NCBI GenBank assembly: GCA_024638345.1
Contig: JAHEKL010000033.1
Coordinates: 2,289-15,517 of the forward strand
From: Gammaproteobacteria bacterium
GTDB lineage: Bacteria; Gemmatimonadota; Gemmatimonadetes; Longimicrobiales; Gaopeijiaceae
Reading direction: 5' to 3'
Length of the DNA stretch: 13,229 bases
Shown: in pieces, positions 6,610 to 13,229 of the stretch
Layout: each line of letters starts with the position of its first letter
Numbering within the stretch: the first letter of the stretch is position 1
Program-made: the position numbers and the translations under genes
Notes under the pieces: model-generated
What the model was told of the DNA's origin: nothing
Databases searched by the model: none
What the model saw: the letters and a program-made list of their open reading frames with translations, nothing else

Positions 6610-7638
6610 TCATCCGGAGCCTTCCACACTGAACGTGTAGGAGAACGTGTGGATCTGGTCGTCTCGTCGAAACTGGCTCCAGGCTCGGTACAGACCTGGC
6701 TTCGGCATGCGGCCCTCGAACGTGACTTCGGGCCCCCCACGCAGGGTCGAGCGATCCACTCCCATGGGGAGCATCAGCGCGACCGGTCCCGTTTCCTCGT
6801 CCGATCTCGCCGGGTCGAGGGGGTGAGAGTGGACGTAGTCGACCAAATCCTCACTCATGATCAGGATGTGACCGAAAGACCCCAGGTAGGGTTGGAGGTC
6901 GGTCACGAGGCGTCCCGTGTCCGCGTCCCGCAGCGTGAACGTGAGGTGGGCGTAGAGTCCAGAGAGGAAGGTCGCCGGGTCGGTCGAGACGGTGGCCGTC
7001 AGATCGCCCGACGTCAGAGTGGCGTCCGGGCTGGGGCTCAAGCGTGCACCGTCGTCGATCAGATCGCCCTCGTATCCCGCGGTCACCAACGGGTGTGCGA
7101 GGAACTGTGCGGACCCCCCGTTCGGGACGAAGTCGGAGAGGAGTTTGTAGTACCCGGGGCGAGGCAGAGTGACGTCGATCGACCAAGAGCGATCAGGGCT
7201 CTGGGTCGGATGGAGGTGCTCGAAGTGCTCCATGTCCTGACTGATCAGGAACAGATGGTACGGCTGGTCGTGAACCGTGATCAGCTCGGTGACCTCCTCT
7301 CCGGTTCCCGGATGGAAGATCCGGAATCGCAGACTCGTCGGCTGGCCGACCCGCGGAACGGAGGGAGTCACGTCGAGCCGAAGCTCGTAGTCGCGGGGGT
7401 CGTAGGGATTCGCCCGAACGAGGGTCATCCCGTCACGTGGACAGGCCCCCGCCGAGGACGAGGTGTAGTCCGGATGAATCGGGCAGACGAAGGCGACGAC
7501 CTCGGATGGATCTAGGATGGGCGGACCCAGCGTGACCACGTCCATGACGTGCGGGACCGTCCGTCTCGAGAGCCCGAAGCCGATGGAGAGAGCCAGGAGG
7601 CATACCAGAGCGATCCCGAAGGACAACCTCGACCTCAT
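6610..7638 (-). CDS. Heavy-metal-binding domain (HMBD) protein with two YtkA/FixH-like domains
   Basis: This membrane-anchored or secreted 342-residue protein probably binds copper or a similar metal outside the cytoplasm. Residues 5-23 are a hydrophobic signal or anchor. An HMBD (PF19335-like) motif follows: C52-P-I-H55-P, then C66-P-R-D-G-M71. Two beta domains come next. The first, about 84-186, carries H123, H128, H138, H141 and H143 in a QDMEHFEHLHP context; the second, about 208-338, carries H257, H270 and H272 in an SEDLVDYVHSHP context. Both contain the HxHP signature common in YtkA/FixH-like proteins associated with metal efflux. The usual second Cys of the HMBD C-P-x-C-G-M motif is Asp69 here. 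The start at 7638 is supported by GAGG just upstream, overlapping the previous gene's stop. It is the middle gene of a three-gene operon. Confidence 0.85.
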   Translation of the reverse strand: MRSRLSFGIALVCLLALSIGFGLSRRTVPHVMDVVTLGPPILDPSEVVAFVCPIHPDYTSSSAGACPRDGMTLVRANPYDPRDYELRLDVTPSVPRVGQPTSLRFRIFHPGTGEEVTELITVHDQPYHLFLISQDMEHFEHLHPTQSPDRSWSIDVTLPRPGYYKLLSDFVPNGGSAQFLAHPLVTAGYEGDLIDDGARLSPSPDATLTSGDLTATVSTDPATFLSGLYAHLTFTLRDADTGRLVTDLQPYLGSFGHILIMSEDLVDYVHSHPLDPARSDEETGPVALMLPMGVDRSTLRGGPEVTFEGRMPKPGLYRAWSQFRRDDQIHTFSYTFSVEGSG

Positions 7639-7650
7639 GGGCGGTGGCCT

Positions 7651-9672
7651 CTAACGGTGCGGGCTGGTCGCATTCCCTTCGTAGGTCCCCGAGCCGGGCC
7701 CCGGCAGCTCATCGCTCCGGGGACCGGTGTAGCGGGCTACGTGGAGTCCCGTGTCGCTGTCGGTCCAATAGATGAGCCCGTCTTTGAAGACGGGATAGCT
7801 GCGAGTCACTCCGTGGGGCAAAGTGAGCGCGTGACCAACCTCGCGCGGACTGTAGGGATTGGAGATGTCGATCGCCCTCAATCCGTGTCCATACCAGCTG
7901 GTGAAGACGAGGTTCTGGAACACCGTGGGATTGTGGTTCTGCTGCGGGACGCTGCGCCTTGGATCACCGCTCGGCTCGGTGATGGCCTGCGTAAGGCACT
8001 CGTCCATTCGATTGTCCGGGATCGCGAAAGCTCCGACCATGACCGGTGTGGCCTCCGATTCGACGGAGGCGATTCGCGCATGCATGAGGGGGCAGCCGGA
8101 GTTCTCGTCGCTCAGCCACACGTAGGCCGGGCGTCCGGCCGCATTTCCTCTCACTCGCGCGGGTCGGTCGGGAACGAAGACCGCGCTGTGGATTCCAGTC
8201 GGCAGCGAGCTGAAGGGTGGATGCACGTCCAAGCGCGAGCGTGTCATGAGGACGAGGTAGCGGGAGGCCTTGGCCGGCTCGGGGGCGGCGGATCGAAGGA
8301 ACACCTGCAGGCCGGGGTCGTCGTTCACGACCATATGCAGGCAGTCCTCTGCAAGCTCGGGGATTCGTGCGGAATCGATGACTCCGCCCGTGGAGACCAG
8401 TGTCGACCGGGCATTGCAGTCCGCAGTTCCTTGGGCCAGATCGTCGTTTCGATTCCGCGCGATACCGGCCGAGTTGAGCACGTAGAATCCCGCGTTTCCC
8501 CCAGCCACATAGACCCGCTCTCCGTCATCGGAGATGGACAGCGAATGCAGCATGTTGTTCTGGCGTTCCTGATTGTTTCCCGGTCGACCGGAGCGATTCT
8601 CCGAATCGCTGAAATCGGCGAATCGCCCGTCGGCGAAGAGCCCGGTGGCGTCGGGCCGCTCATTAATCGGCGGGCCTCCTACGTCCGCGAGGCTGAATCC
8701 CGCAAGAACGGGTGGCTTGCTCAGCATCCGCCCCGTATCCTCGTCCGTGATTCCCAGGACGATGGCATCCGGTATGGTCCGATCGGATTCTGTGGGGTCG
8801 GGCAGCCCCCCCCCAGAGAACATTGCGACGTAGGCCAGAATCCGGTTGGGGTTCGCCGGATCGTGCCACAGGAAGAACTCGTGTGAAGGGCCGCTGAAGT
8901 CGTGGGTCTCGCTCTGCCCCGTCGGAAGACAGGACTCCATGTCGATCTCGTAGGTCTCCAGCACCCCGGCGGTGCGGGTCCCGGCGTTTCGCACCAGTAT
9001 CTGCCGGTCTTCCCCCGCCGATGTGGTATAGATCAGGGAACGCAGCTCCCGGTCGTCGAACCCTTCGTTTCCGATCGCCTTGGCCGGGATCTCACCCACC
9101 TGGAGAGGCGGAGATTCGGTCGGATCCGGCTGGATTCGATAGATGTTGATGGCGTGGGTCGCGCCTGGCCCGTTGCGGTGGCCCACATATAGACATCTAC
9201 CGGCGACGCCCAGCCCTCGTGCGTCGCCCGCCCCGTCCAGATCCCCATCCCTCCATGCGCCAGTCGTCGGATCCCGCTCCGACCGAAGAGTCAGCACCCA
9301 ATGGATGTGCTCGAAGTTTCGGAATAGGTGGAGTTCCTCCTCCAGGGTCGCGAATCCCGACCGGGCTTCCTCCTCCGAGGAAAAGGGATCGATCTCTCCA
9401 TCCGCTCCGACGCGAACGGAGGGCATGAGCCCGATCGGAGTGTCGAAGGTGCTCGGCTGACAGCCCGCCGGATCGTCGGAGTAGTCGACACATGGACCCC
9501 CGGCGCCGCCGTCGGAGGCTGCCCCGAGGCCACCCGAGGAGCCGTCGCTGCTCATGCAGCCCGTGAGCGCCCACAAGCAGGCCGTCGCGCTCGCGAGCCC
9601 ACGGCGAACATCGAGACGTGTCGGACGTCTGGAGGGGCTCCGGCGACGCATAGCGCGGTCGTGGATCGTCAT
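7651..9672 (-). CDS. Large secreted lipoprotein with LVIVD-like repeats
   Basis: This surface or periplasmic lipoprotein has 673 residues and an unknown specific role. A lipobox (LTGC, Cys39 from ATG 9672) is followed by a Gly/Ser/Asp-rich flexible linker of about 25 residues, typical of outer-membrane lipoproteins. Several stretches, such as GHGLRAIDISNPYSPREVG near the C-terminus, match the LVIVD repeat style that builds beta-propellers. Others (ERVYVAGGNAGFYVLN; LYVGHRNG) have the same blade-like pattern. Several Cys (for example in VAGRCLYVG, DCLHM and SGCPLMHAR) may form disulfides. The start is uncertain: ATG 9672 and ATG 9651 (Cys32) both give a lipoprotein signal and neither has a strong ribosome binding site; longer frames have a poor N-terminus. 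A run of nine G residues on the coding strand encodes Gly-Gly-Gly. It is the first gene of the operon, 12 bp ahead of the HMBD gene. Confidence 0.8.
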   Translation of the reverse strand: MTIHDRAMRRRSPSRRPTRLDVRRGLASATACLWALTGCMSSDGSSGGLGAASDGGAGGPCVDYSDDPAGCQPSTFDTPIGLMPSVRVGADGEIDPFSSEEEARSGFATLEEELHLFRNFEHIHWVLTLRSERDPTTGAWRDGDLDGAGDARGLGVAGRCLYVGHRNGPGATHAINIYRIQPDPTESPPLQVGEIPAKAIGNEGFDDRELRSLIYTTSAGEDRQILVRNAGTRTAGVLETYEIDMESCLPTGQSETHDFSGPSHEFFLWHDPANPNRILAYVAMFSGGGLPDPTESDRTIPDAIVLGITDEDTGRMLSKPPVLAGFSLADVGGPPINERPDATGLFADGRFADFSDSENRSGRPGNNQERQNNMLHSLSISDDGERVYVAGGNAGFYVLNSAGIARNRNDDLAQGTADCNARSTLVSTGGVIDSARIPELAEDCLHMVVNDDPGLQVFLRSAAPEPAKASRYLVLMTRSRLDVHPPFSSLPTGIHSAVFVPDRPARVRGNAAGRPAYVWLSDENSGCPLMHARIASVESEATPVMVGAFAIPDNRMDECLTQAITEPSGDPRRSVPQQNHNPTVFQNLVFTSWYGHGLRAIDISNPYSPREVGHALTLPHGVTRSYPVFKDGLIYWTDSDTGLHVARYTGPRSDELPGPGSGTYEGNATSPHR
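8806..8814 (-). repeat. Homopolymeric nine-base tract inside the lipoprotein gene
   Basis: A run of nine C on the plus strand (nine G on the coding strand) encodes three consecutive Gly in the lipoprotein. A tract of this length could slip during replication, or be a sequencing weak point. The frame is intact as given. Confidence 0.6.
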
Positions 9673-9918
9673 CGGGGTGTCCGGAAGAGATGGAGAGCCC
9701 CTGAGGGCCGGGGCTAGCGATGTTAGGATGGAGTTGCTGCGGCTGCAACAGATGGGGAGGTCCTCGGGGTCGAGGCGGCTCCGGATTCTCTGGCGCGCCC
9801 AATCCCGCGCTTCCAGATTAGGGTCTTTTGCACCGGAGCGTCTGGTTGTCTTGGAGGGTTCCATCCACGATGGGTCGAGCTAGGTCCAGCCGAGTGAGAT
9901 CATGAGCGCGGGCCTCCC
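9673..9918. other. Divergent intergenic region between lipoprotein and MATE genes
   Basis: About 246 bases separate the lipoprotein start (minus) and the MATE start (plus). Apart from the candidate minus-strand promoter near 9720-9748, I see no clear promoter for the MATE gene. A six-codon open frame, ATG 9902 to TGA 9920-9922, ends in TTGA overlapping the proposed TTG start of the MATE gene. It may be a leader peptide or chance. Confidence 0.5.
9720..9748 (-). promoter_or_regulatory. Candidate promoter of the minus-strand operon
   Basis: Read on the minus strand, TTGCAG (9748-9743) and TAACAT (9725-9720) are separated by 17 bases. They match the sigma-70 -35 and -10 consensus at three and four positions respectively. 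A transcript would begin about 40 bases ahead of ATG 9672. The spacing is ideal but the match is modest, so this is tentative. Confidence 0.3.
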
Positions 9919-11277
9919 TTGAGTCTTACCTCCCAAGCTTCGCGCGCAGGCCGAAGGCGAATCCTCCATCTGGCCTGGCCGATCGTCGTGGCCAACTCCG
10001 CGGTCCCTCTTCTCGGCATCGCCGACACCGCGGTAATCGGAAACACCGGAGCCGTTGTGGACCTCGGCGCGATCGCACTCGGGGCGCTGATCTTCAATTT
10101 CCTCTACTGGAGCTTCGGGTTCCTGAGGATGGGAACGACCGGCTTCACCGCCCAAGCTTCAGGGGCGGGCGATGAGGAGGAGGTGCGGGCTACGCTCGGC
10201 CGGGCGCTGCTCATGGCTGCGGGCATCGGCGTGATGCTCGTGATCCTCCAAGTCCCGATCACGTGGCTCGCGCTGGAGTTGCTGGCCGCGACTCCGGAGA
10301 CGGAGGAGCTCGCTCGCGCCTACGTCTTGATTCGAATCTGGGGAGCACCGGCCAGTCTCGGTGTGTTCGCGATTCTGGGCACGTTCGTGGGTCTCGGTCG
10401 CACGGATGTGTTGCTCAAGACCCAGCTCTTCCTGAACGGACTGAACCTGGTCCTGGACATCCTACTGGGTGGCGTGTTCGGGTTGGGGGTCAGGGGGATC
10501 GCGCTGGGGACGGCGATTGCCGAGTGGGCGACGCTGGGACTGGCCTTCCTATTCGTACGGACAATCCTGAGCGAGCGCGCCGGAGAGGGTGTTCCTTTCT
10601 GGTCCTGGGCTCAGATCCGTGATTCTCGAAAAGTCGTTCAGACGCTCGGCGCGAACTGGGATATCATGCTCCGGACCCTCCTTCTGCTCTTGGGATTCGG
10701 GTGGTTCACCAATCTGGGTGCGCAGCTGGGTGACGTGACGCTCGCCGCAAACCACGTGCTCCTGCAGCTCGTGACGCTGAGCGCCTACCTCCTCGACGGA
10801 TTTGCGAACGCGACCGAGATCCTGGTTGGACGCGCGGTGGGGGCGAAAGAGAGAGGTGCCTTCGATCAGGCCGTGCGCTCGGCAACGGAGCTGGCCGGAT
10901 TGAGTGCCCTCGGACTCGCCATGGGGGTGTTGGTCTTCGGTCCCTCGGCCGTCGCCGTTCTAACCGATTTGACCCCAGTTCGAGACATGGCGGTCCGGTT
11001 CATGCCATGGACCGCAGCCTACGTAGCTGCATCCTTCGCGGCATTTCAGCTGGACGGCATCTTCATCGGTGCCACGGCTACGAGGGACATGCGGAACGCG
11101 AGCGTCCTCTCCCTCCTCTCATTCCTCGCGTTCTCGCTTCTGCTGACGCCCAGGTTCGAGAACACCGGTCTTTGGGCCGCTTTCGTGCTCTTCGTGGTCG
11201 CCAGGGCGGTGAGCCTGGGGGTCCGATATCCGCGGGTCCGCGCTTCGGTGGGTCGAGCTCGCGAGGCGGCCACCTGA
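9919..11277 (+). CDS. MATE family (DinF-like) multidrug/sodium antiporter
   Basis: This is an inner-membrane efflux transporter of the multidrug and toxic compound extrusion family, exporting organic cations or other compounds by sodium or proton exchange. The 452-residue length and about twelve hydrophobic segments fit the family. The N-terminal signature is present: a basic start, LAWPIVVAN at 18-26, PLLGIADTAVIG at 30-41 with D36, and later GLGRTDVLLKTQ and DILLGGVFGLGVRG, which are typical of the DinF branch. The second half has the matching DGFANATEILVGRAVG repeat. The start is TTG 9919: an in-frame stop at 9895-9897 leaves no ATG upstream, and this TTG gives the usual N-terminal length. 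It is a single-gene unit between two divergent or separate units; substrate is unknown. Confidence 0.92.
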   Translation: MSLTSQASRAGRRRILHLAWPIVVANSAVPLLGIADTAVIGNTGAVVDLGAIALGALIFNFLYWSFGFLRMGTTGFTAQASGAGDEEEVRATLGRALLMAAGIGVMLVILQVPITWLALELLAATPETEELARAYVLIRIWGAPASLGVFAILGTFVGLGRTDVLLKTQLFLNGLNLVLDILLGGVFGLGVRGIALGTAIAEWATLGLAFLFVRTILSERAGEGVPFWSWAQIRDSRKVVQTLGANWDIMLRTLLLLLGFGWFTNLGAQLGDVTLAANHVLLQLVTLSAYLLDGFANATEILVGRAVGAKERGAFDQAVRSATELAGLSALGLAMGVLVFGPSAVAVLTDLTPVRDMAVRFMPWTAAYVAASFAAFQLDGIFIGATATRDMRNASVLSLLSFLAFSLLLTPRFENTGLWAAFVLFVVARAVSLGVRYPRVRASVGRAREAAT

Positions 11278-11534
11278 GCCGGGAGCCCTCACGCTCTCGG
11301 CCGAGTCCCGGGTCGCGAGCACGCCCGCCGGGCGAGTTTACCGGTGTGCCGGGAATATGTCCGCAGCCCCGAGGCACGCGCGCAACACCCTTCTTCAGGA
11401 CGACGTGATGTAACGTGCTATCGGGCAATGGTTTGACAGACCCGTTGGAATCATTGGCATCCCCGTTGCTCTTAATCCGGTCGGACCACCCCAAACGTCA
11501 TGATTCACCAGCACAACAGTGGAGGAGGAGCGAT
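11278..11534 (+). promoter_or_regulatory. Intergenic region with candidate terminator and OmpA-lipoprotein promoter
   Basis: About 257 bases lie between the MATE and OmpA-like genes. A short hairpin (CGCCC 11322-11326, loop GCC, GGGCG 11330-11334) followed by a weak T-containing stretch could end MATE transcription. A perfect 10-base palindrome CTCGGCCGAG lies at 11296-11305. A consensus TTGACA at 11433-11438 is followed, after 16 bases, by TGGCAT at 11455-11460, a poor -10. GGAGGAGGAG at 11521-11530 is a very strong ribosome binding site for ATG 11535. The ribosome site is certain; the promoter and terminator are tentative. Confidence 0.45.
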
Positions 11535-12209
11535 ATGAAACGCAGCATTGGCTCTGGCACCCGTTGGATCGGGCTCCTGGCGGGGCTCGTCGTACTCGGC
11601 GGCTGTGCGCACGTGAACGAGGAGACCCTGGCCTCCGAGATGGACATGCTGCGCCAGGAGATGCGGACGCAGGACGAGGCGGTCGAGGAGCGAGTGACCG
11701 ACCGCATGGACGACCGAATCTCGGATCTCGAGGAGCAGATGAATCGCCGACTCGCGTCGCTCGAGTCCGCGCTCGACGCTCTCCGCGGTGACTTCGAGGT
11801 GACGGTTGAGCGGATGGAGTCCGCGATCCGGTTCAACACCCCGATCCACTTCGCGTTCGACGACGACACCGTCCGTCCCGAGGATCGGGAACTGCTCGAC
11901 CGATTCGCCGACGTCGTGGCGGCCTACTACGAGCACGCGGTCATCACGGTGGAGGGATTCACCGATCCGTCGGGCAGCGCCGAGTACAATCTTCGGCTCG
12001 GTCAGCGTAGAGCCGACTCGGTGAAGGGGTATCTCGAAGGCGCCGGGATCCCTGTAGACCGTATGAGGGCCGTCAGCTACGGCGAGGCCTCCGAGCGCCA
12101 GATCACTCCGGACTCGCAAGGCCCGGGAATGAACGGCTGGCAGAACCGGCGCGTCGCGATGGTCATCGACTTCAACGAGCCAGTGGATGGACCGCCGATC
12201 GCTCAGTAG
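11535..12209 (+). CDS. OmpA/Pal-family peptidoglycan-binding lipoprotein
   Basis: This 224-residue lipoprotein tethers the outer membrane to the cell wall. The lipobox is VLGGC with Cys24 as lipid anchor. Residues about 28-95 are strongly charged and heptad-like, a predicted coiled coil. An OmpA C-terminal domain (PF00691) follows at about 104-217: PIHFAFDDDTV is the N-terminal strand signature, D144 (TDPSGS) and R159 (GQRRAD) match the diaminopimelate-binding Asp and Arg of OmpA. A strong GGAGGAGGAG just upstream fixes the start at 11535, and upstream in-frame starts would lack the lipoprotein signal. The sensor kinase gene follows 121 bases later on the same strand, so the two may be co-regulated. 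The coiled coil ahead of the domain is unlike classic Pal; a role as an envelope spacer is inferred. Confidence 0.93.
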   Translation: MKRSIGSGTRWIGLLAGLVVLGGCAHVNEETLASEMDMLRQEMRTQDEAVEERVTDRMDDRISDLEEQMNRRLASLESALDALRGDFEVTVERMESAIRFNTPIHFAFDDDTVRPEDRELLDRFADVVAAYYEHAVITVEGFTDPSGSAEYNLRLGQRRADSVKGYLEGAGIPVDRMRAVSYGEASERQITPDSQGPGMNGWQNRRVAMVIDFNEPVDGPPIAQ

Positions 12210-12236
12210 ACCGGAGCCCGGCTTGGACTCCGAGAC

Positions 12237-12260
12237 CTCCCACATGTGGATCCGTGGGAG
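12237..12260 (+). terminator. Hairpin after the OmpA-lipoprotein gene
   Basis: A perfect 7-bp stem (CTCCCAC 12237-12243, GTGGGAG 12254-12260) encloses a 10-base loop. It lies 28 bases after the OmpA-like stop. No T-run follows, so it may be a weak attenuator or RNA-stability element and not a classic terminator. A second small hairpin (AGAAG 12286-12290, CTTCT 12295-12299) follows. The kinase gene could still be co-transcribed. Confidence 0.3.
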
Positions 12261-12330
12261 TGTTCTCGGGTGAAAGGGAGGAGATAGAAGTCCTCTTCTG
12301 ATTGCGCACATCTGATAGGTGGACCGAGCG

Positions 12331-13229
12331 ATGAGGATCACCACGCGAGTGTCGACCGGCCTCTTCCTCATGGCCGGAGTCCTCATCGCCGGTCTCACCT
12401 ATCAGCTTTCACAAGTCGAGCGCCTGCAGCGAATCAACCGCGAGGTTTCGCTGATCAAGATGGAAAGCGCTCGTATCTCCCTTCGCCTTCTGCAGGCCCT
12501 GGACGGTGTCCAGGAGTTCTCCGCCAAGTACGAGATCCTGCCCGACTCGGTGTACCGAACTCAGTGGAGCGAGTGGGAGCGAGCGGTCGACGAGGATCTC
12601 GCGCTACTGGCTTCCGTGGGTCTCGCAGACGAGGAAGAGGACGTTCGGCTTCGGATCGAGCGCGGTTGGAGCGCTTATCGTAGGGCGGCTTTGCCACCCG
12701 CCGGGACACTACAGGTCGCCGAGCCTGAATACTTCCCGCGGATCCAGGGAATTCTGACCGGACTGCGATCGGAGGTCGAAGAGCTGATCGCGGTGAACGA
12801 GGCGGTCGTCTCCCAGCAGGCGATCTCCTCCGCCGAGGCGACCGATCGGGCCAGCGCGGTGGCATGGCTGACGGCTACCTTGGCCCTCATTCTGGCAGGG
12901 CTTTTGAGCTTCCTGACCTATCGATCTATTTCCGGCCCGCTGAGAAGGCTGACTGGAGGCACCCGCGAGATCGCGCGCGGACGCTTCGACCATCGACTCG
13001 ACATCAAGGGGCCGACCGAGCTGTCGAGTCTGGCCCGGGACTTCGACCAGATGGCCGCCCGGCTGGACGAGCTCGACAACCTCAAGCGGGATTTCGTTTC
13101 GCACGTGTCGCACGAGCTCAAGACTCCCCTGGCGGCCATACAGGAAACGATCGAGGTCCTGCTCGAAGAGATTCCCGGTCCGCTCACACGAAAGCAGGCC
13201 CATCTGCTGGAGCTGTCCCGTTCGAGCTC
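12331..13229 (+). CDS. GlrK/QseE-like sensor histidine kinase (partial, C-terminus off right edge)
   Basis: This is a membrane sensor kinase of a two-component system, cut by the window end; about 299 residues are visible. TM1 spans about residues 8-24, followed by a periplasmic helical sensor region of about 150 residues. TM2 spans about 176-197, then a HAMP domain (about 198-248, with P203) and the dimerisation/phosphoacceptor region with SHELKTPLA; H261 is the phosphorylated His. The stretch LKRDF..HVSHELKTPLAAI and the following GPLT..Q resemble GlrK/QseE of enterobacteria. The ATP-binding half lies outside the window. ATG 12331 is preceded by AGGTGG (12316-12321). A response regulator, often of the sigma-54 type in this family, is expected just past the edge. 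Assignment to kinase is firm; the GlrK likeness is by recollection. Confidence 0.9.
   Translation, partial: MRITTRVSTGLFLMAGVLIAGLTYQLSQVERLQRINREVSLIKMESARISLRLLQALDGVQEFSAKYEILPDSVYRTQWSEWERAVDEDLALLASVGLADEEEDVRLRIERGWSAYRRAALPPAGTLQVAEPEYFPRIQGILTGLRSEVEELIAVNEAVVSQQAISSAEATDRASAVAWLTATLALILAGLLSFLTYRSISGPLRRLTGGTREIARGRFDHRLDIKGPTELSSLARDFDQMAARLDELDNLKRDFVSHVSHELKTPLAAIQETIEVLLEEIPGPLTRKQAHLLELSRSS

Noticed and set aside
6508..7515. Plus-strand open frame of 335 codons
   Set aside because: Antisense to the HMBD gene and the start of the minus-strand cytochrome gene; Arg- and Val-rich with no domain signature.
7549..8886. Plus-strand open frame of 445 codons
   Set aside because: Antisense to the lipoprotein gene, which has a lipobox and LVIVD-like motifs and shares an operon with its neighbours.
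11296..11305. Palindrome CTCGGCCGAG as an operator
   Set aside because: A 10-base GC-rich palindrome is expected by chance in such a sequence, and no second copy was seen nearby.
11505..12398. Minus-strand open frame of 297 codons
   Set aside because: Antisense to the OmpA-family lipoprotein, which has a strong ribosome binding site, a lipobox and a complete OmpA domain.
12709..13203. Minus-strand open frame of 164 codons
   Set aside because: Antisense to the kinase gene with HAMP and SHELKTPLA motifs.

Overview
This is a GC-rich, tightly packed bacterial chromosome segment. The many secreted proteins and lipoproteins with Gram-negative style signals (including an OmpA/Pal-type peptidoglycan-binding lipoprotein), two c-type cytochromes fused to copper-monooxygenase-like domains, a metal-binding HMBD protein, an M14 carboxypeptidase, and GTG and TTG starts suggest a diderm heterotroph. 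Gemmatimonadota or Acidobacteriota is my best guess. This assignment rests on gene style only; there is no marker gene. I see no rRNA, tRNA, CRISPR array, IS element or integrase.

Layout. (1) 1-1578: an M14 zinc carboxypeptidase-like gene on the minus strand, cut by the left edge. It is divergent by 52 bp from a plus-strand lipoprotein of the cyclase / kynurenine formamidase-like family. (2) 1748-5405, plus: a three-gene operon with 4-bp start/stop overlaps (GTGA, then TTGA). It encodes a secreted cytochrome c / PHM-like copper protein, a secreted protein of unknown function, and a P1 (DmpA-type, S58) peptidase with a signal peptide. (3) 9672-5439, minus: a second three-gene operon, convergent with the first. 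It encodes a large surface lipoprotein with LVIVD-like repeat character, a membrane-anchored heavy-metal-binding protein with two YtkA/FixH-like domains, and a second cytochrome c protein whose copper-domain ligands appear to be lost. (4) 9919-11277, plus: a DinF-like MATE transporter. (5) 11535-13229, plus: an OmpA-family lipoprotein followed by a GlrK/QseE-like sensor histidine kinase, cut by the right edge.

How the genes may work together. Both operons pair a cytochrome c / PHM-like protein with other exported proteins, and they face each other tail to tail. In the first, His-His, His-X-His, His-X-His and a late Met match the copper ligands of the PHM/DBM family; in the second the matching positions carry Arg, Ala, Phe and Asp. 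The second operon instead carries a separate metal-binding protein rich in His and Cys. A periplasmic or cell-surface copper and heme redox module is a reasonable hypothesis, but the substrate is unknown. The peptidase, carboxypeptidase and cyclase-like hydrolase fit scavenging of peptides and amides. The OmpA-lipoprotein/kinase pair looks like an envelope-sensing system. All genes have good coding signals, and the spaces between them are under 300 bases.
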